From Piezodorus guildinii (lineage: Eukaryota; Arthropoda; Insecta; Hemiptera; Pentatomidae): DNA of 64,000 bases. Made by a program: the position numbers and the translations under genes. The stretch lies in assembly GCA_023052935.1 (NCBI GenBank), contig CM041297.1:87167021-87231020 (forward strand). The letters run 5' to 3'. Of the stretch, positions 50,074 through 60,245 are shown one piece after another. The notes under the pieces are model-generated. The model was not told where the DNA came from, did not search any database, and saw only the letters and a program-made list of their open reading frames with translations. How positions within the stretch are numbered: position 1 is the first letter of the stretch; every line of letters begins with the position of its first letter.

Positions 50074-50397
50074 GGGAGCGGCGTGGTCTAGTGGATAGAA
50101 TGCTAGTCTGCTGTGCTCCGGGTCCTGGGTTCGAATCCCGGCTATGGCAGAATATTATTTATTCTGTTTATTCAGTGGGGGGGGGGGCGACCCTAGGATA
50201 TGGAGACCCTCCTGGGGCAGATCCAGCCTCTATATAGTGGGTACCCAAAATAATTGGGGAAAAACCTGGCGGCTGAGCGCGATTAAGACCTTATCACCTC
50301 ATTGCACTGCCGTTGGCCTAGAAACAGTACGAATCTCTATATGTACTGAGCCCAAGACCCTTCATGGGTAGAGGTACAGGTTTTTTTTTTTTTTTTT
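50074..50397 (+). mobile_element. tRNA-derived SINE, family 1, plus copy with target duplication
   Basis: The head GGGAGCGGCGTGGTCTAGTG contains a good A-box (TGGTCTAGTGG, 50084-50094) and is followed by a near-perfect B-box (GGTTCGAATCC, 50128-50138), so a Pol III promoter of tRNA type is visible. The body matches the minus copy at 9134-9414. It ends in a run of 17 T and is flanked by TTACCTATTACA (50061-50072) and TTACCCATTACA (50396-50407), 11 of 12 identical, the last two T of the tail being shared with the right repeat. The 75-codon frame at 50144-50371 is inside the SINE body and is not a gene. A T-rich 3' tail is less common than an A-rich one. Confidence 0.85.
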
Positions 50398-50407
50398 ACC
50401 CATTACA

Positions 50408-51058
50408 TGAAATATATAGTAAGAAAAAGTTTTTTTAGTTTTTTTATTCGTGAATTTTGTTTGAACTAACTTTACTTAATATTCCGTAAATTGATACAAC
50501 AACCGGAGGAAGACCAAGTCGTGTGTTGCAGATTTTTAGAGTAATTTCTGCCGAAATCTGTATTTACGGCATATTTACACAGGAAAAAGCTCGTTTAAGA
50601 GTTGTACCTATAAGGCAAGGTAAGAGTAGGAGTCGAATTGACATGATGCCTACACTAATATTTACAACCCCGGCGGTGACACCTGAGATAAACGGATGGA
50701 CCATAAAGATGAAGCTAACACATAACGAAACCTCAAACTATTAGCGCCAGCTCCAAGTTATAAAGGCCATTTCAAAATAAATCAGTTGAGGATAGTGGGC
50801 CCTAAAAGCGTTTCCACCCTTACATACGTCAGTCGCCTTATCGGGACCATAAACCGCGCTTGATTTTTAATCTAGATTAACATAAACCAGTCAAAGTGCC
50901 ATTTACATTTTCATGAGCGATAGAGAATAAAAAACGGAAAAAAAATCTTTCTTTATGTAGGGACTACCGCCGGCGGCTTTGATTCCTCTCTGAAAAGAAT
51001 TGTTTGGCGAAAGCGCATAAATCCGCAAAGTAAAATATCTCAATAGGCTTCAGAGGTA

Positions 51059-51136
<78 letters not shown>

Positions 51137-51495
51137 TATATTTTATCAGTGGCCATTATCATATTAGTGTTTAGTTTTAATTTACTATTTCTTTAAATCA
51201 TTTTTAATTGATTTTTTATTTTTTATTTCTACTATCATTTGATTTCTATTGAAATATTTTTTTCGTTTTTATTTAAAAGTGGTTATTTTATTTTCAGTTG
51301 CATTTTGTATTAATCGTTATATCCCATCCCTCAATCCTAATTTTTTTTTTTTTTTTTTTTTGTTATACCTACTTTCGATCCTCCATCATGTACTGTGAGA
51401 TTAAATTATTTATTATTTTATAAAAAATAGGAAAAATTGCGATTTCCTTTCCTACATATTTGCAGAATGCAAACCATAATATTGTCACATCATAA
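50408..51495. other. non-coding DNA with long (TA)n
   Basis: A GC-richer stretch at 50490-51050 is followed by (TA)n at 51061-51131 and very AT-rich DNA with a T run near 51342-51361. The 73-codon frame 50523-50744 has no domain. Confidence 0.35.
51061..51131. repeat. (TA)n microsatellite
   Basis: About 35 perfect TA units. Confidence 0.95.
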
Positions 51496-51680
51496 TCTAT
51501 ATATGGTATATATAAATGAATCCCTTTTTTCCTTGGTGATCGCATCACGCGTGAACAGGCTTGACCGATTTCGCTAATTCTTTTTTTGTTGTGTTTATAA
51601 CAGTCAGGAGAAGAGCATTATAGGAAAAAAATAGAATAGTTACTTCTCTTTTTTTTTAAAGTTGTCTAAGGTAATGAGGA
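51496..51680 (+). mobile_element. 5' part of a Helitron, related to the next element
   Basis: TCTATATATGGTATATATAA at 51496 follows an A and leads into AATGAATCCC, GATCGCATCACGCGTGAA and TTGACCGATTTCGCTAA, the same series as in the element starting at 51681. It then continues with TTCTTTTTTTGTTGTGTTTA, internal Helitron sequence that the next copy lacks. No CTAG terminus is found before 51681, so this is either a 3'-truncated copy or one into which the next element inserted. Confidence 0.55.
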
Positions 51681-51775
51681 TCTATCTATATATAAAAAAA
51701 TGAATCCCCTTCTCCCTTGATGATCGCATCACGCGTGAATGACTGGACCGATTTCGCTAAGACATAGTTAAGACA

Positions 51776-53770
51776 AAGCTGGAAACTGAAGTTTTAGGAT
51801 CATTTAGATCAAAACAATCCCTTCTAGCCGTTTTCTTGGATATCGAAAATGCGTTTAACTCAGTAAACAAAACTAATATTTTGGAAAAATTATTGGAAAT
51901 TGGGATTTATGGTCAACTATTTCAATTCATTTCGAACTTTCTAAGTAATAGAACGTTTTACATAAAATCCGGCAGTGTTCTATCAAGGATATTTGAGCAG
52001 TCTAGCGGCGTCCCACAAGGAAGCGTTTTAAGCCCAATCTTATTCAGCCTGGTCATAGATGGAGTTGCCACTGCCCTAAAGCTCCCAGCTACAGCCTTGA
52101 TGTATGCTGACGATGTTGTGGTGTATGTAAAGGGTAAGGATCCAACTCATATGCTCAATATTTTACAGGAGTCTTTATCAAGCATTACTTCATGGCTAGA
52201 CAACCACGGCTTTAGAATATCTGTCCCCAAATCTCAGGCGATACTATTTACAAGAAAGTGAAATTTTACTGTCGAAAACGTTAAAATCAGGGGGGAAGAA
52301 ATACCATATCGGACAAGCGTAAAATATCTCGGTGTAATTTTAGACCGCTCTCTTAGGTGGACTTCTCATATTAAACAAGTTAGGTCAAATTGTTTTCAGG
52401 CTTTAAATGTTTTAAAAATTGCTAATAATTATAACTGGGGAGCGGACAGAATCAGCTTAATCCGATTATATTTGACTCTTATACGTCCCAAATTGGAATA
52501 TGCTTGTACAGCATACGGCTCCGCGAGCAAAAGAACGCTAGAGATGCTTGAGCCGGTTCAAAACACAGCTCTTCGCATAGCCACGGGCGCTTTCCGCTCA
52601 AGTCCCACCGCGAGTCTTGAAGTTGAAGCTGGTGTAATGCCTCTGAGTATACGGAGACAGATTCTAGACTTAGCGTATTACGTTAAAGTTCTATCTCGAC
52701 CAAATCACCCATTAAATAATTTGTTCGGCCAGTCAGAAATGAACCAACAAATTAACCAATTGAAACTTTCACTACAAGAAAGATGCTCTGTACACAGATC
52801 CAAACTTGACCTTCATTCCTTACCGACGCCTCTGGTCTTTCGACTATTGCAATCAGAACCGTGGCTACATTCAATACCTAAAACACACCGTATGAACTGC
52901 AAAAGGGGCAAAGATATAATCAGCCAATTAGAACAGAAATTGCAATTTCTGCAATTTCAGCGGAAACATAGCGGGTGGACCTATATTTATACGGATGGAT
53001 CCAAAACAACAGATGGAGTGGGCTCCGCCGTAATCTCGGAGGGCGTAAAAATGTATTCGTTACCACCTTTTTGTTCATCATATCACGCTGAGTTGCTTGC
53101 AATAAATCGCGCGGTGCATGATTACATTAGCAGCACAGGGAACGCATTTATCTGCACAGATTCCAAGTCGGCTCTTAAGGCTTTAACAAATACGTTTTCT
53201 GTGGACCCACTTGTGGTAGATACATTAACACAATTAAAGGCATTGGAGAGGGTTGGTAGTAGAATAGAATTTATATGGTTACCTGGTCACTGTGGCATAA
53301 AAGGAAACGAGCTAGCTGATACCAAAGCGAAATTAGCTGTAACAGAAGGTCTGTTTGTTCCGGGGGCGTCAACGCGGGAAGTAATCGCCCTCATAAAAGA
53401 AAAGGCCACAGAACATTGGCAAAAAGTATGGTTTTTTATGAGGGAGAATAAACTTAGAGTAGTCGAGCCTTCAGTGAAACCCAACCGAGCAGATCTTCGG
53501 TTGTGCAGGGAGGAGGAAGTGGTACTGGCTCGACTGAGGATTGGCCACACAAGGCTTACCCACGGCTACCTGATGGCGAGGGGATCACCGCCTCAATGTA
53601 CCTCCTGTGGGGTTCTCCTCACAGTACCACATATACTGTTGGATTGCTTTTCCTTCGAAGCCGAGCGAAGAGGGATAGGTATGGAGAATGATATTGGGAC
53701 AATATTACAAAATACGCAGAAGTCAGCCACCAAACTGATGAATTATCTAAAAGACACATCAATATTTTCC

Positions 53771-53779
<9 letters not shown>
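51776..53779 (+). pseudogene. LINE ORF2: reverse transcriptase, RNase H and zinc motif (one internal stop)
   Basis: One reading frame is open from the truncation point to TAA at 53777-53779, apart from a single TGA at 52259-52261. The order is: motif A LDIENAFN with its catalytic Asp at 51839; SGVPQGSVLSPILFS; motif C YADD at 52103-52114; then after the stop KYLGVILDRSLRW and LIRPKLEYA of the thumb; RNase H with YTDGS (Asp at 52994), HAELLAI, CTDSKSALKAL and WLPGHCGIKGNELAD, so all D-E-D-D positions are present; and a C-terminal C-x2-C-x7-H-x4-C motif from about 53597. The product would make cDNA at a nicked target and remove RNA from hybrids. The missing N-terminal half includes the endonuclease. 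TGA follows AAG and is easily explained as a C-to-T change in a CGA Arg codon. The copy is dead but young, as one nonsense change in about 668 codons shows. Confidence 0.9.
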
Positions 53780-53799
<20 letters not shown>

Positions 53800-53801
<2 letters not shown>

Positions 53802-54230
53802 CCTGTTTTATTTTTATTTTATTTTATTTTTATTTATTTATTTATTTTTTTTATTTTTTTTATTTATTTATTTTATTTTTATTTTTTATTCTTTTCTTAT
53901 ATGTAGTTATCTTATATAATTGTTTATATTTAACTTAAAATATTATATCTGTATTATTAGTATTATGTATGTTTTAGTGTATTATGTATTTTATTTTATT
54001 ATGTATTATGTATTTTGTGATTAGTATATTTGTATGTATTATTTTCGTATTGTATGTATTTTTTCGTATAATTCGTATTGTATGTATAATGTTTGTATTG
54101 TATTTTATTATTTATCATGTATGTATTATTATTAGTATATATGTATGTATTATTAGTATATATGGATGTATTATTACTTTTATTATATTGTATCTGCATT
54201 ATTAGTTTAGGGCTAAAATAACCTCTATGG
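53800..54230. repeat. low-complexity 3' UTR of the LINE: TTTA-rich then TATGTATTAT-type
   Basis: Irregular TTTA/TTTAT units at 53806-53900 and TATGTATTATTAGTATATA-like units from about 53945 to 54200. Frames on both strands through this part (53984-54205) only reflect the repeat. Confidence 0.75.
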
Positions 54231-54311
54231 TTGAAAAGCCTTTATGTTACAAATAAATATAAATAAATAAGACATAGTTAAGACAGGACATCGTCTGTCG
54301 GGTCAGCTAGT

Positions 54312-54885
54312 GCTAATAAATATTTTAATAGTTTCATTACATCTCATGAATACTTTAAGAATCATTGATTTATAAGTAAGAATGACAAATGATCATGGCA
54401 CGTGATCACAATTATAGTATAGGATAGAAAAAAAACAAATAAAAATATGAGATACGGATCTAAATTTGGTAAATAAATTTAAATATATAAATCAATTTAT
54501 ACAAAGAATGAAATAAATTATTATAAAAATGTATTCAATTTGTAATGTCAACTTGAAATATAAATAATTTAAGGTTTTCCCATCAGTATGTTTGAATGAG
54601 AAGGTAATTGAAAATAATTAAATAAAATGGAATCCTTTTCTACCTCTCTTCATCCTCATAAATTTTTATCTAAACTGTACACTAGGAAAGATCGCATGAG
54701 TACTATTTCCATAGTAAATAAATCCTACATTCCATTGGGCTTAAGGAAAAAGAAATATTCCATATAGTCCATTATAACAATATAGTCTTTAAAAAACCAG
54801 TTGATAACTAAATTCTAGTGAATAAGGGCTCTTTATTAAGGCATTTCGTCATAGATAAAAAATATAACATCGATAAAAATAGAAT
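54312..54885. other. non-coding AT-rich DNA
   Basis: No gene, RNA or repeat terminus recognised. Confidence 0.35.
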
Positions 54886-54889
54886 AATA

Positions 54890-55142
54890 AACAGTACATA
54901 ATTTATCGGACGACGCTATAGTGGGAATCTTTAATTTTGCCTATTCAGATAATAATGAGAATAGGGAGCTTTAACGAGTTCCTGACATCGCACAGGCTCC
55001 GAATCTCCTTTTTACGTCCCCTCCGAAGAATGGCATAACTAAGGATTTTTTAATCCCGTGTAAAACTCCTAGGACCATCTGCCAGGTTCGAGCCCGCGAT
55101 TTAAGTTATAGAAGGATGTTGTGCCAACACCACAGGTGACTC
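54890..55142 (-). mobile_element. tRNA-derived SINE, family 2, further copy
   Basis: Minus-strand copy. The head from about 55142 reads GTCACCTGTGGTGTTGGCAC, and the B-box region GCGGGCTCGAACCTGGC corresponds to plus 55082-55098. The body contains plus-strand CCGAAGAATGGCATAACTAA and GACATCGCACAGGCTCCG. The extreme 3' end is shorter than in the 47.4-kb copy (plus CGGACGACGCTATAGTGGGA at 54907). No target duplication was recognised. Confidence 0.75.
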
Positions 55143-55880
55143 CCCTTCCTTTAATAATATAATTACTACATTGTTTGCATAACAAAAAGAAAAAGAAAGT
55201 TTAATCAGGTCAGAGGAAAATAAAAATTGAATTTTAATAAATTTCCCTCGTTTTACTGATCCAATTTGAAATTTAATCAAAGATTCTTTCTCCAGCAGAA
55301 TATTTCAGATACATATATAAAATATATTTACCTCGGCAATAGAGGATATTGGAGAGGCGCAGGTAATATTGGATTGGCACTTGTAAATAAATAACTAAAT
55401 GGAAGAAGAAAAGGGAAGGCGATAGATGGAAGGATAAGCTGAAGGTCGATTGTAGAAAGTTATCTGTAAGGCTTATAAGAAGGGAGAAAGAGCTCGTGTA
55501 TAATCAAGAAGGAGGGAGAAGAGAAAACAATATTGATAGAGTTTTATTAAAGGGGGGCACCGTCCTCATCTCCCCCCTCCATCCAGTTTATTGCAATGAA
55601 TGCATCAGGCCAACTTGGAGCCGCCCTGCCAACTCTTTATGTCTTACAGTAACTTGTAACTTGTCTCCACCGCTGAATATTATCTCCGAAGATCGCTTCA
55701 TATTAAATAAGGACTACCATTTCCTATAATTGCAAATTTAAAATTATATAGATAGATAGATAAATAGAAAAGTCTTTTTAGTTTTCAAAATTACACCAAA
55801 TAGAAAATCAACAATTAACAAATTACAAAACAGAATAGCAAAATTCAGACACACTACATGGCCAATTGATCCACCCGTGG
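55143..55880. other. non-coding DNA
   Basis: Unique sequence, purine-rich from 55370 to 55560. A 77-codon plus frame at 55496-55729 shows no domain. Confidence 0.35.
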
Positions 55881-55992
55881 AGACTGTGTTTATTGATAAA
55901 ATTATCAATAATCTTTTCATCTGTCAATATAAAAAAAAAAAATTAAAAAATAAGAAACAATATATCAACACTTCGGATGTTAAATTCTTTCG

Positions 55993-56242
55993 TTAACACC
56001 ATTCTATAAAAATAAAAAAAGGCGATCTGGAGTAATTAACTAACGCCAGCCAATCTTTTCCATTTATTAACTCTGATTTTTTATCCCAAGTTAGATTTTT
56101 AAAATTAAAGTTGTTTTTTTTTCTAAACTCTGAAAGTATCGGACAGGCAGAAAAAAAGTAAAAAAGATCTTCTATTTCATTTGCATTACAGAAACTACAT
56201 ATATTATTTTTTTGCATGAAATTTTTATAATTTATTTTTTAA
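55993..56242 (-). pseudogene. LINE ORF2 C-terminal zinc-binding fragment (different LINE, minus strand)
   Basis: The minus frame reads NNICSFCNANEIEDLFYFFS then ACPILSEFR and continues to a stop at 55993. C-x2-C, then E-D-x4-F and a following C-P resembles the zinc-binding C-terminal segment found at the end of ORF2 in several LINE groups with a C-x-x-C...ED..HF...CP signature. Phe-rich substitutions and a Tyr in place of the usual His show decay. It abuts the Jockey fragment on the opposite strand at about 56244, which may have inserted into it. AT-rich DNA down to about 55740 may be its 3' UTR. Confidence 0.45.
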
Positions 56243-56243
56243 A

Positions 56244-57062
56244 CACGCCGATGACACATGTGTGTTATCTGTGAATAATGATCCTGTTACTGCATCACAA
56301 ATCCTACAGAACCATCTATCAGCCATGGAAGAATGGTGCCAAAGAAATGAGAGAATCAAAATAAATCCTAATAAATCTCATCAAATCACCTTCACTCTAC
56401 ATCGTAAGCCTATGACTTCCTGCCCCACAGTATCCTTTAACAATATCCTACTTACTCCTGTTGAACAGATTCGGTACTTAGGACTCCACCTCGACTAACG
56501 CCTAACATGGAATCCTCATATTAGACTGAAACGACAGGAAACTGCTCGTAGATACAGATTACTACAACACATACTTGACAAACGCTCAAAACTTCCTACT
56601 TACTACAAAAAACACATTTATATCACAATTATCAGGCCTATTTGGACCTATGGCATTGAGCTATGGGGATCTACTAAACCATCGAATTCCTCTCCCATCC
56701 AATCCTTGCAGTCCAAAATCCTTCGTAAAAATCTCAATGCTCCTTACTTTGTTACTAATAAAATCATCCACAAAGACCTAAATATCCCATTAGTTGAAGA
56801 CTTGGCCCGTTACAGATATACCTCTTTTCATTCCAAACTCCCTGCCCACTCAAACCCGCTTATCCGTGACCTCTCCTCCATATCTATTCCCGACAACCCA
56901 CCGAGGCGCCTTAAAAGAAGATGGCCAAGAGACCTCCTAACATAAGATATTGGAGTGCTACCAATGGGTAGTTTCTTCTCAGGACTACCATGTGTACTAA
57001 TCATATATAAAGCCTATTTACTTGTTGTATTTATTTAATACAGTTGTAAATTTCTTTAAATA
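56244..57062 (+). pseudogene. Jockey-clade LINE ORF2 fragment, reverse transcriptase motif C to end
   Basis: One plus frame runs from HADDTCVLS (motif C, usually F/YADD, at about 56247) to TAA at 56943-56945, with one internal TAA at 56496-56498 in the LD-K/Q-RLTW motif. Recognisable in order: HLSAMEEWCQRNERIKINPN, RYLGLHLD, then IRPIWTYGIELWG, IQSLQSKILRKNLNAPYFVT and the C-terminal NPPRRLKRRWPRDLLT. The same landmarks occur in the 60-64 kb Jockey copy. A 3' UTR ends in AAATAAA repeats at about 57085. The 5' end is truncated. The plus frame 56575-56781 is a shadow. Confidence 0.85.
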
Positions 57063-57095
57063 AATAAAAAATAAAATAAAAAAAAAGGTTTAAAA

Positions 57096-57540
57096 CATCA
57101 TATGGAATCGAGCTTTCGGTCTCTACTAAACCATCTAATTCTTCCCGTATCCAATCCTTACAATTCAAAATCCTTCGCAAAATCTTAAATGCTCCTTCCT
57201 TCGTCAAAAATAAAATCATCCAAAATGACCTCAATATTCCATTTGTTGCAGACCTTTCTCGTACCATACATACCAATTTTAATTCCAAACTCCCAACACA
57301 CATAAACCATCTAGTCCGCAACCTATCAACCTCGCATATTATTATTCCTGATGATCCTCCTAGGCGAATGAAAGGAAGAAGGCCTCAATATCAACTTACT
57401 TAAATAAGCATTGAAGTTCTAACGGTGGGTAGTTTATTCACAAGCCTTTTCACGCAGTTTATTGTAATTCAACACTTTTACTTGTTGTATTTATGATATA
57501 TACACATGTAAAATTCAATAAAATATAAATAAATAAAAAA
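57096..57540 (+). pseudogene. Jockey-clade LINE ORF2, shorter 3' fragment
   Basis: From about 57104 the frame reads GIELSVSTKPSNSSRIQSLQ, then KILRKILNAPSFVKNKIIQN and ends PDDPPRRMKGRRPQYQLT with TAA at 57401-57403, uninterrupted. It is homologous to 56655-56945 but clearly diverged, so it is a separate insertion rather than a recent duplicate. The tail region to 57540 ends in AAATAAATAAA. The minus frame at 57031-57321 is its shadow. Confidence 0.8.
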
Positions 57541-57574
57541 AATATTTGCTAACTTGTTGAAGTCAAAATAAATA

Positions 57575-57740
57575 TAACATTGCCCTTAACAGAAACCCTC
57601 TTGTTCGTGACCTTGTTATCCCTATGGTGGATAACCCTATAGTGCTTCCATCCCTTTAGTCTTTACATTTCACAACTTCTTTACAAATTAGCATGTTTTG
57701 TTTTAATGCGGCAGTGGATTCGAATAAATAAATACATTTG
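57575..57740 (+). pseudogene. tiny Jockey ORF2 3' remnant
   Basis: RNPLVRDLVIPMVDNP can be read from 57589, matching the NPLIRDLSSISIPDNP segment near the end of ORF2 in the neighbouring copy. The following bases drift, and the stretch ends in AAATAAATA at about 57735. Very short, so the call rests on similarity to the neighbours. Confidence 0.45.
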
Positions 57741-59911
57741 AAAACAAATAAAAAACTTACAAAGAATCTAAGATTAATAGGGAATGGCAGTTAACAAACG
57801 ACAGGTAGCGGAGATTGACTGATCCAGTGCTACCACAACAGGTGGAATCAGAGAAAAATGGACAGACAGGCTGTAAATATGGCAGAACTGATGGATGAGC
57901 GATGAGCTGATTGATGGGCACTGCCTTCTGTAGCTGTCACCCAGATAGGTCCGCTCATCGTTTCGCAATTTGAATCCGTTTCCTCTCAGCACCTTTCATT
58001 ACTGCCTGTCAGCAGCGGCAACTCTCCGGAATAACTCACCCTCCGGTCCGAAAAATCATTGGCTATTTTCATGAATTGCTCTCTTTCGATGTAGACTTAT
58101 TACTTATAATGGATCTTTATTATTATCATTCATGAAAAATATTCATAATAAATGTTCACATATTTATTCCAAAAGTTTACATAGTAAGATAAATAAAATG
58201 TATCAAAATACCAGTTCGTAGTATAGAATATAAACAAAATAAAAGACAAAAGAAACGTAAATAAAAAATAACATACGGATAAATTAAATTATAAAGAATA
58301 ACCCATTCTTCACCAATGCCAATTAATAAATATTGTATATTTTAACAGAATCGACTGTATTATTTTAAGAGATTAACATAAATAAAGTTCCTTTTAATAT
58401 AATACTAAACATTATAGAAGATCCTTTTCATTTTCATTTTCATTCTATCGGACTTGGTATTCCTAAATATAATTCCTATTTATAATTATTTTCCTATTAT
58501 ATTATTATAGTCAGAAAGACAGTTCTATTCATATTCTTTTAAAAGGTGAATCGAGTCAAAAATTCTGGTTCTCCTCCATTTTGATTTTTTTTTTCTTAGT
58601 CTCATAGTGTACAAAGCTTAATTTTTTTCTTTTTATTACTGACTTATTCCTTTTCCTGTAACCTCTATACATTTTAAGTAATTGCGGAGTTCTTAAAATT
58701 TTTAAAATGAACATTAAACTGAAGAATATCTGCTTCGGGGCTCGCTTTCATTTGTATGGTCATATTGAAACGTATTCTAGTTACAAGATATGTCAGTTGT
58801 TAAGAATCCTTTCAACGAGAATTGCTCAATATTTCAGTGGTAACTAGGATTATCATAATAAAAGTGACACATTTTAATATACAAACTCTCTTTCCGATGC
58901 AAGAATCGGTCCACAATAGCATAAGTCTGTCTATATTATAGCGGGGTAGGCAGGGGTGTGGTTAGGTTTACGCATGAAAAGGAATAATTTTACTATTTTG
59001 CAAATCGTTCGTTAATATAATAAGGATATTTTTAATTATTCTTTTAATTTCCAATACACTATTTTGATTCTCACTGTTTTTCTTTAATGCATAATAGGTA
59101 ATGGTAAATTCTTTTAGCAATTTTATAAAATCAACCAATAAGAATTCATAATAAGATGGGTATTTCGTCATGCATGTGTTATCATTGATACAAAATTCAA
59201 TCACGATCTCTGATCACGAACTCCGAATCGATTTCCTCCAAAATCCAGGGTCAGACATTGAACGGACTTCTAGGAAATTCCAAAGGACGAAACCATCTGT
59301 CCGTGGCACTGGGTAGCTCGTCAGAGGAGTTTGGGCCATTGCAAACAGAAGCTAGGCGAAGCAGATATTATTAAATTGACTGAATCAACAGGGGTATGGA
59401 GTAAGCTAAACACAATGCCGACCTGAAATCGAGAAAGGGAGACCTGTGTTTGGCTTCAGTTGTGTGTCTTACAACGGCCGCTTGGTTTGTCTTAGGGAAT
59501 ATTGGTTACCTCTAGCCACTCGCAATTATCACTTCTCCATCCCTCACAGGCTCATTTCTATATCAGGAACATTGTTTACTCACCTGAAACATAACAAAAA
59601 AGAAATACATTATTTTTTCTTAAAAACATTTTATTGATATTTACAACTGTACTTATAATAAATACAACAAGTAAATGAGCTAATTAAAAAAAATTCAATC
59701 GAAGATATTTTTTAATAAATCGTGTAATAACTGGATCTAAATATTTGAAGTATTTTAAAATGCCTTTATTATGCAAAAACACAACTAGAAAAAACTTTGA
59801 CTTATTATCTTTTATTTATTTTTATATTTTGTTGTTTCTGCTTATAATTTTATCATCTATACAACCAAATGAATTTTAACTCATATAATTATTAGGTCAC
59901 ATCTCGAATAT
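57741..59911. other. non-coding DNA
   Basis: GC-richer at 57780-58060 and 59210-59450, otherwise AT-rich. Short frames (57774-57992 minus, 58968-59204 minus, 59446-59637 plus) have no domain. Confidence 0.35.
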
Positions 59912-59925
59912 AGATTTTTCGTGAT

Positions 59926-60245
59926 AATCAGCTGATGCGCTCGATGATAACAGTCATACGTTACATCGTCTCTCAGATTTTTGCTTTTTTCAGTAGAAAT
60001 TCGCTAGAATTCAGTCTGGAGAACATCACTAGACCTCAGGAATATTACGGCAGTGAATATTGGAGAAGTTTCGGTAAGCAAAGTTATAATTTACTTTGTA
60101 CAATCACGAAAAAGTGAAAGAAGGGTCACTGATCAGCTGATTGCCGCTAGCTCGGCAAGCTCGGGCTTGCTTTTCTTTTAATTATCTTTCTTTTATCTTT
60201 AATTCTTATCTCATTATTTATTTATTATTATTATTTTCTTAATCA
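59926..60245 (+). promoter_or_regulatory. Jockey 5' UTR, presumed internal Pol II promoter
   Basis: Full-length Jockey elements carry a promoter within their 5' UTR. Here the motif ATCAGCTGAT occurs at the very start (59928-59936, followed by GCGCTCG) and again at 60132-60141 (followed by TGCCGCTAG), so the UTR may have two related subunits. No upstream TATA is needed in this family. The 60-codon frame at 59935-60117 within it is not considered real. Confidence 0.4.

Larger units (their letters stand above)
51776..54268 (+). mobile_element. 5'-truncated I-superfamily LINE, 17-bp target duplication
   Basis: AAGACATAGTTAAGACA occurs at 51759-51775 and 54269-54285. The insert begins inside ORF2, just upstream of reverse transcriptase motif A, and ends with a 3' UTR and an AAAT/AAATA tail. 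The 3' UTR starts with a 21-base A run (53778-53798), then (TTTA)n-like DNA to about 53900 and a TATGTATTAT-type repeat to about 54200. The presence of an RNase H domain after the reverse transcriptase and a terminal CCHC motif places it in the I superfamily (I, R1, LOA and relatives); the exact clade cannot be set by eye. Confidence 0.9.
51681..54310 (+). mobile_element. short Helitron split by a LINE insertion
   Basis: The 5' end TCTATCTATATATAAAAAAA (51681, preceded by A) and the 3' end GGACATCGTCTGTCGGGTCAGCTAG (last part; ends 54310, followed by T) show the A/T target, 5' TC and 3' CTAG of Helitrons, with a small hairpin GACA..TGTC just before the end. Without the LINE and one copy of its target duplication the element would be only 120 bp (51681-51775 plus 54286-54310), a very reduced non-autonomous form. 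The direct repeat around the LINE proves that the LINE came second. Confidence 0.75.

Noticed and set aside
50074..50150. Possible genuine tRNA gene (good A- and B-boxes)
   Set aside because: The 3' half cannot close an acceptor stem, and the sequence continues into a body shared with another SINE copy, inside target duplications.
53984..54205. Plus and minus frames rich in Ile, Tyr and Asn
   Set aside because: Products of the TATGTATTAT-type repeat in the LINE 3' UTR.
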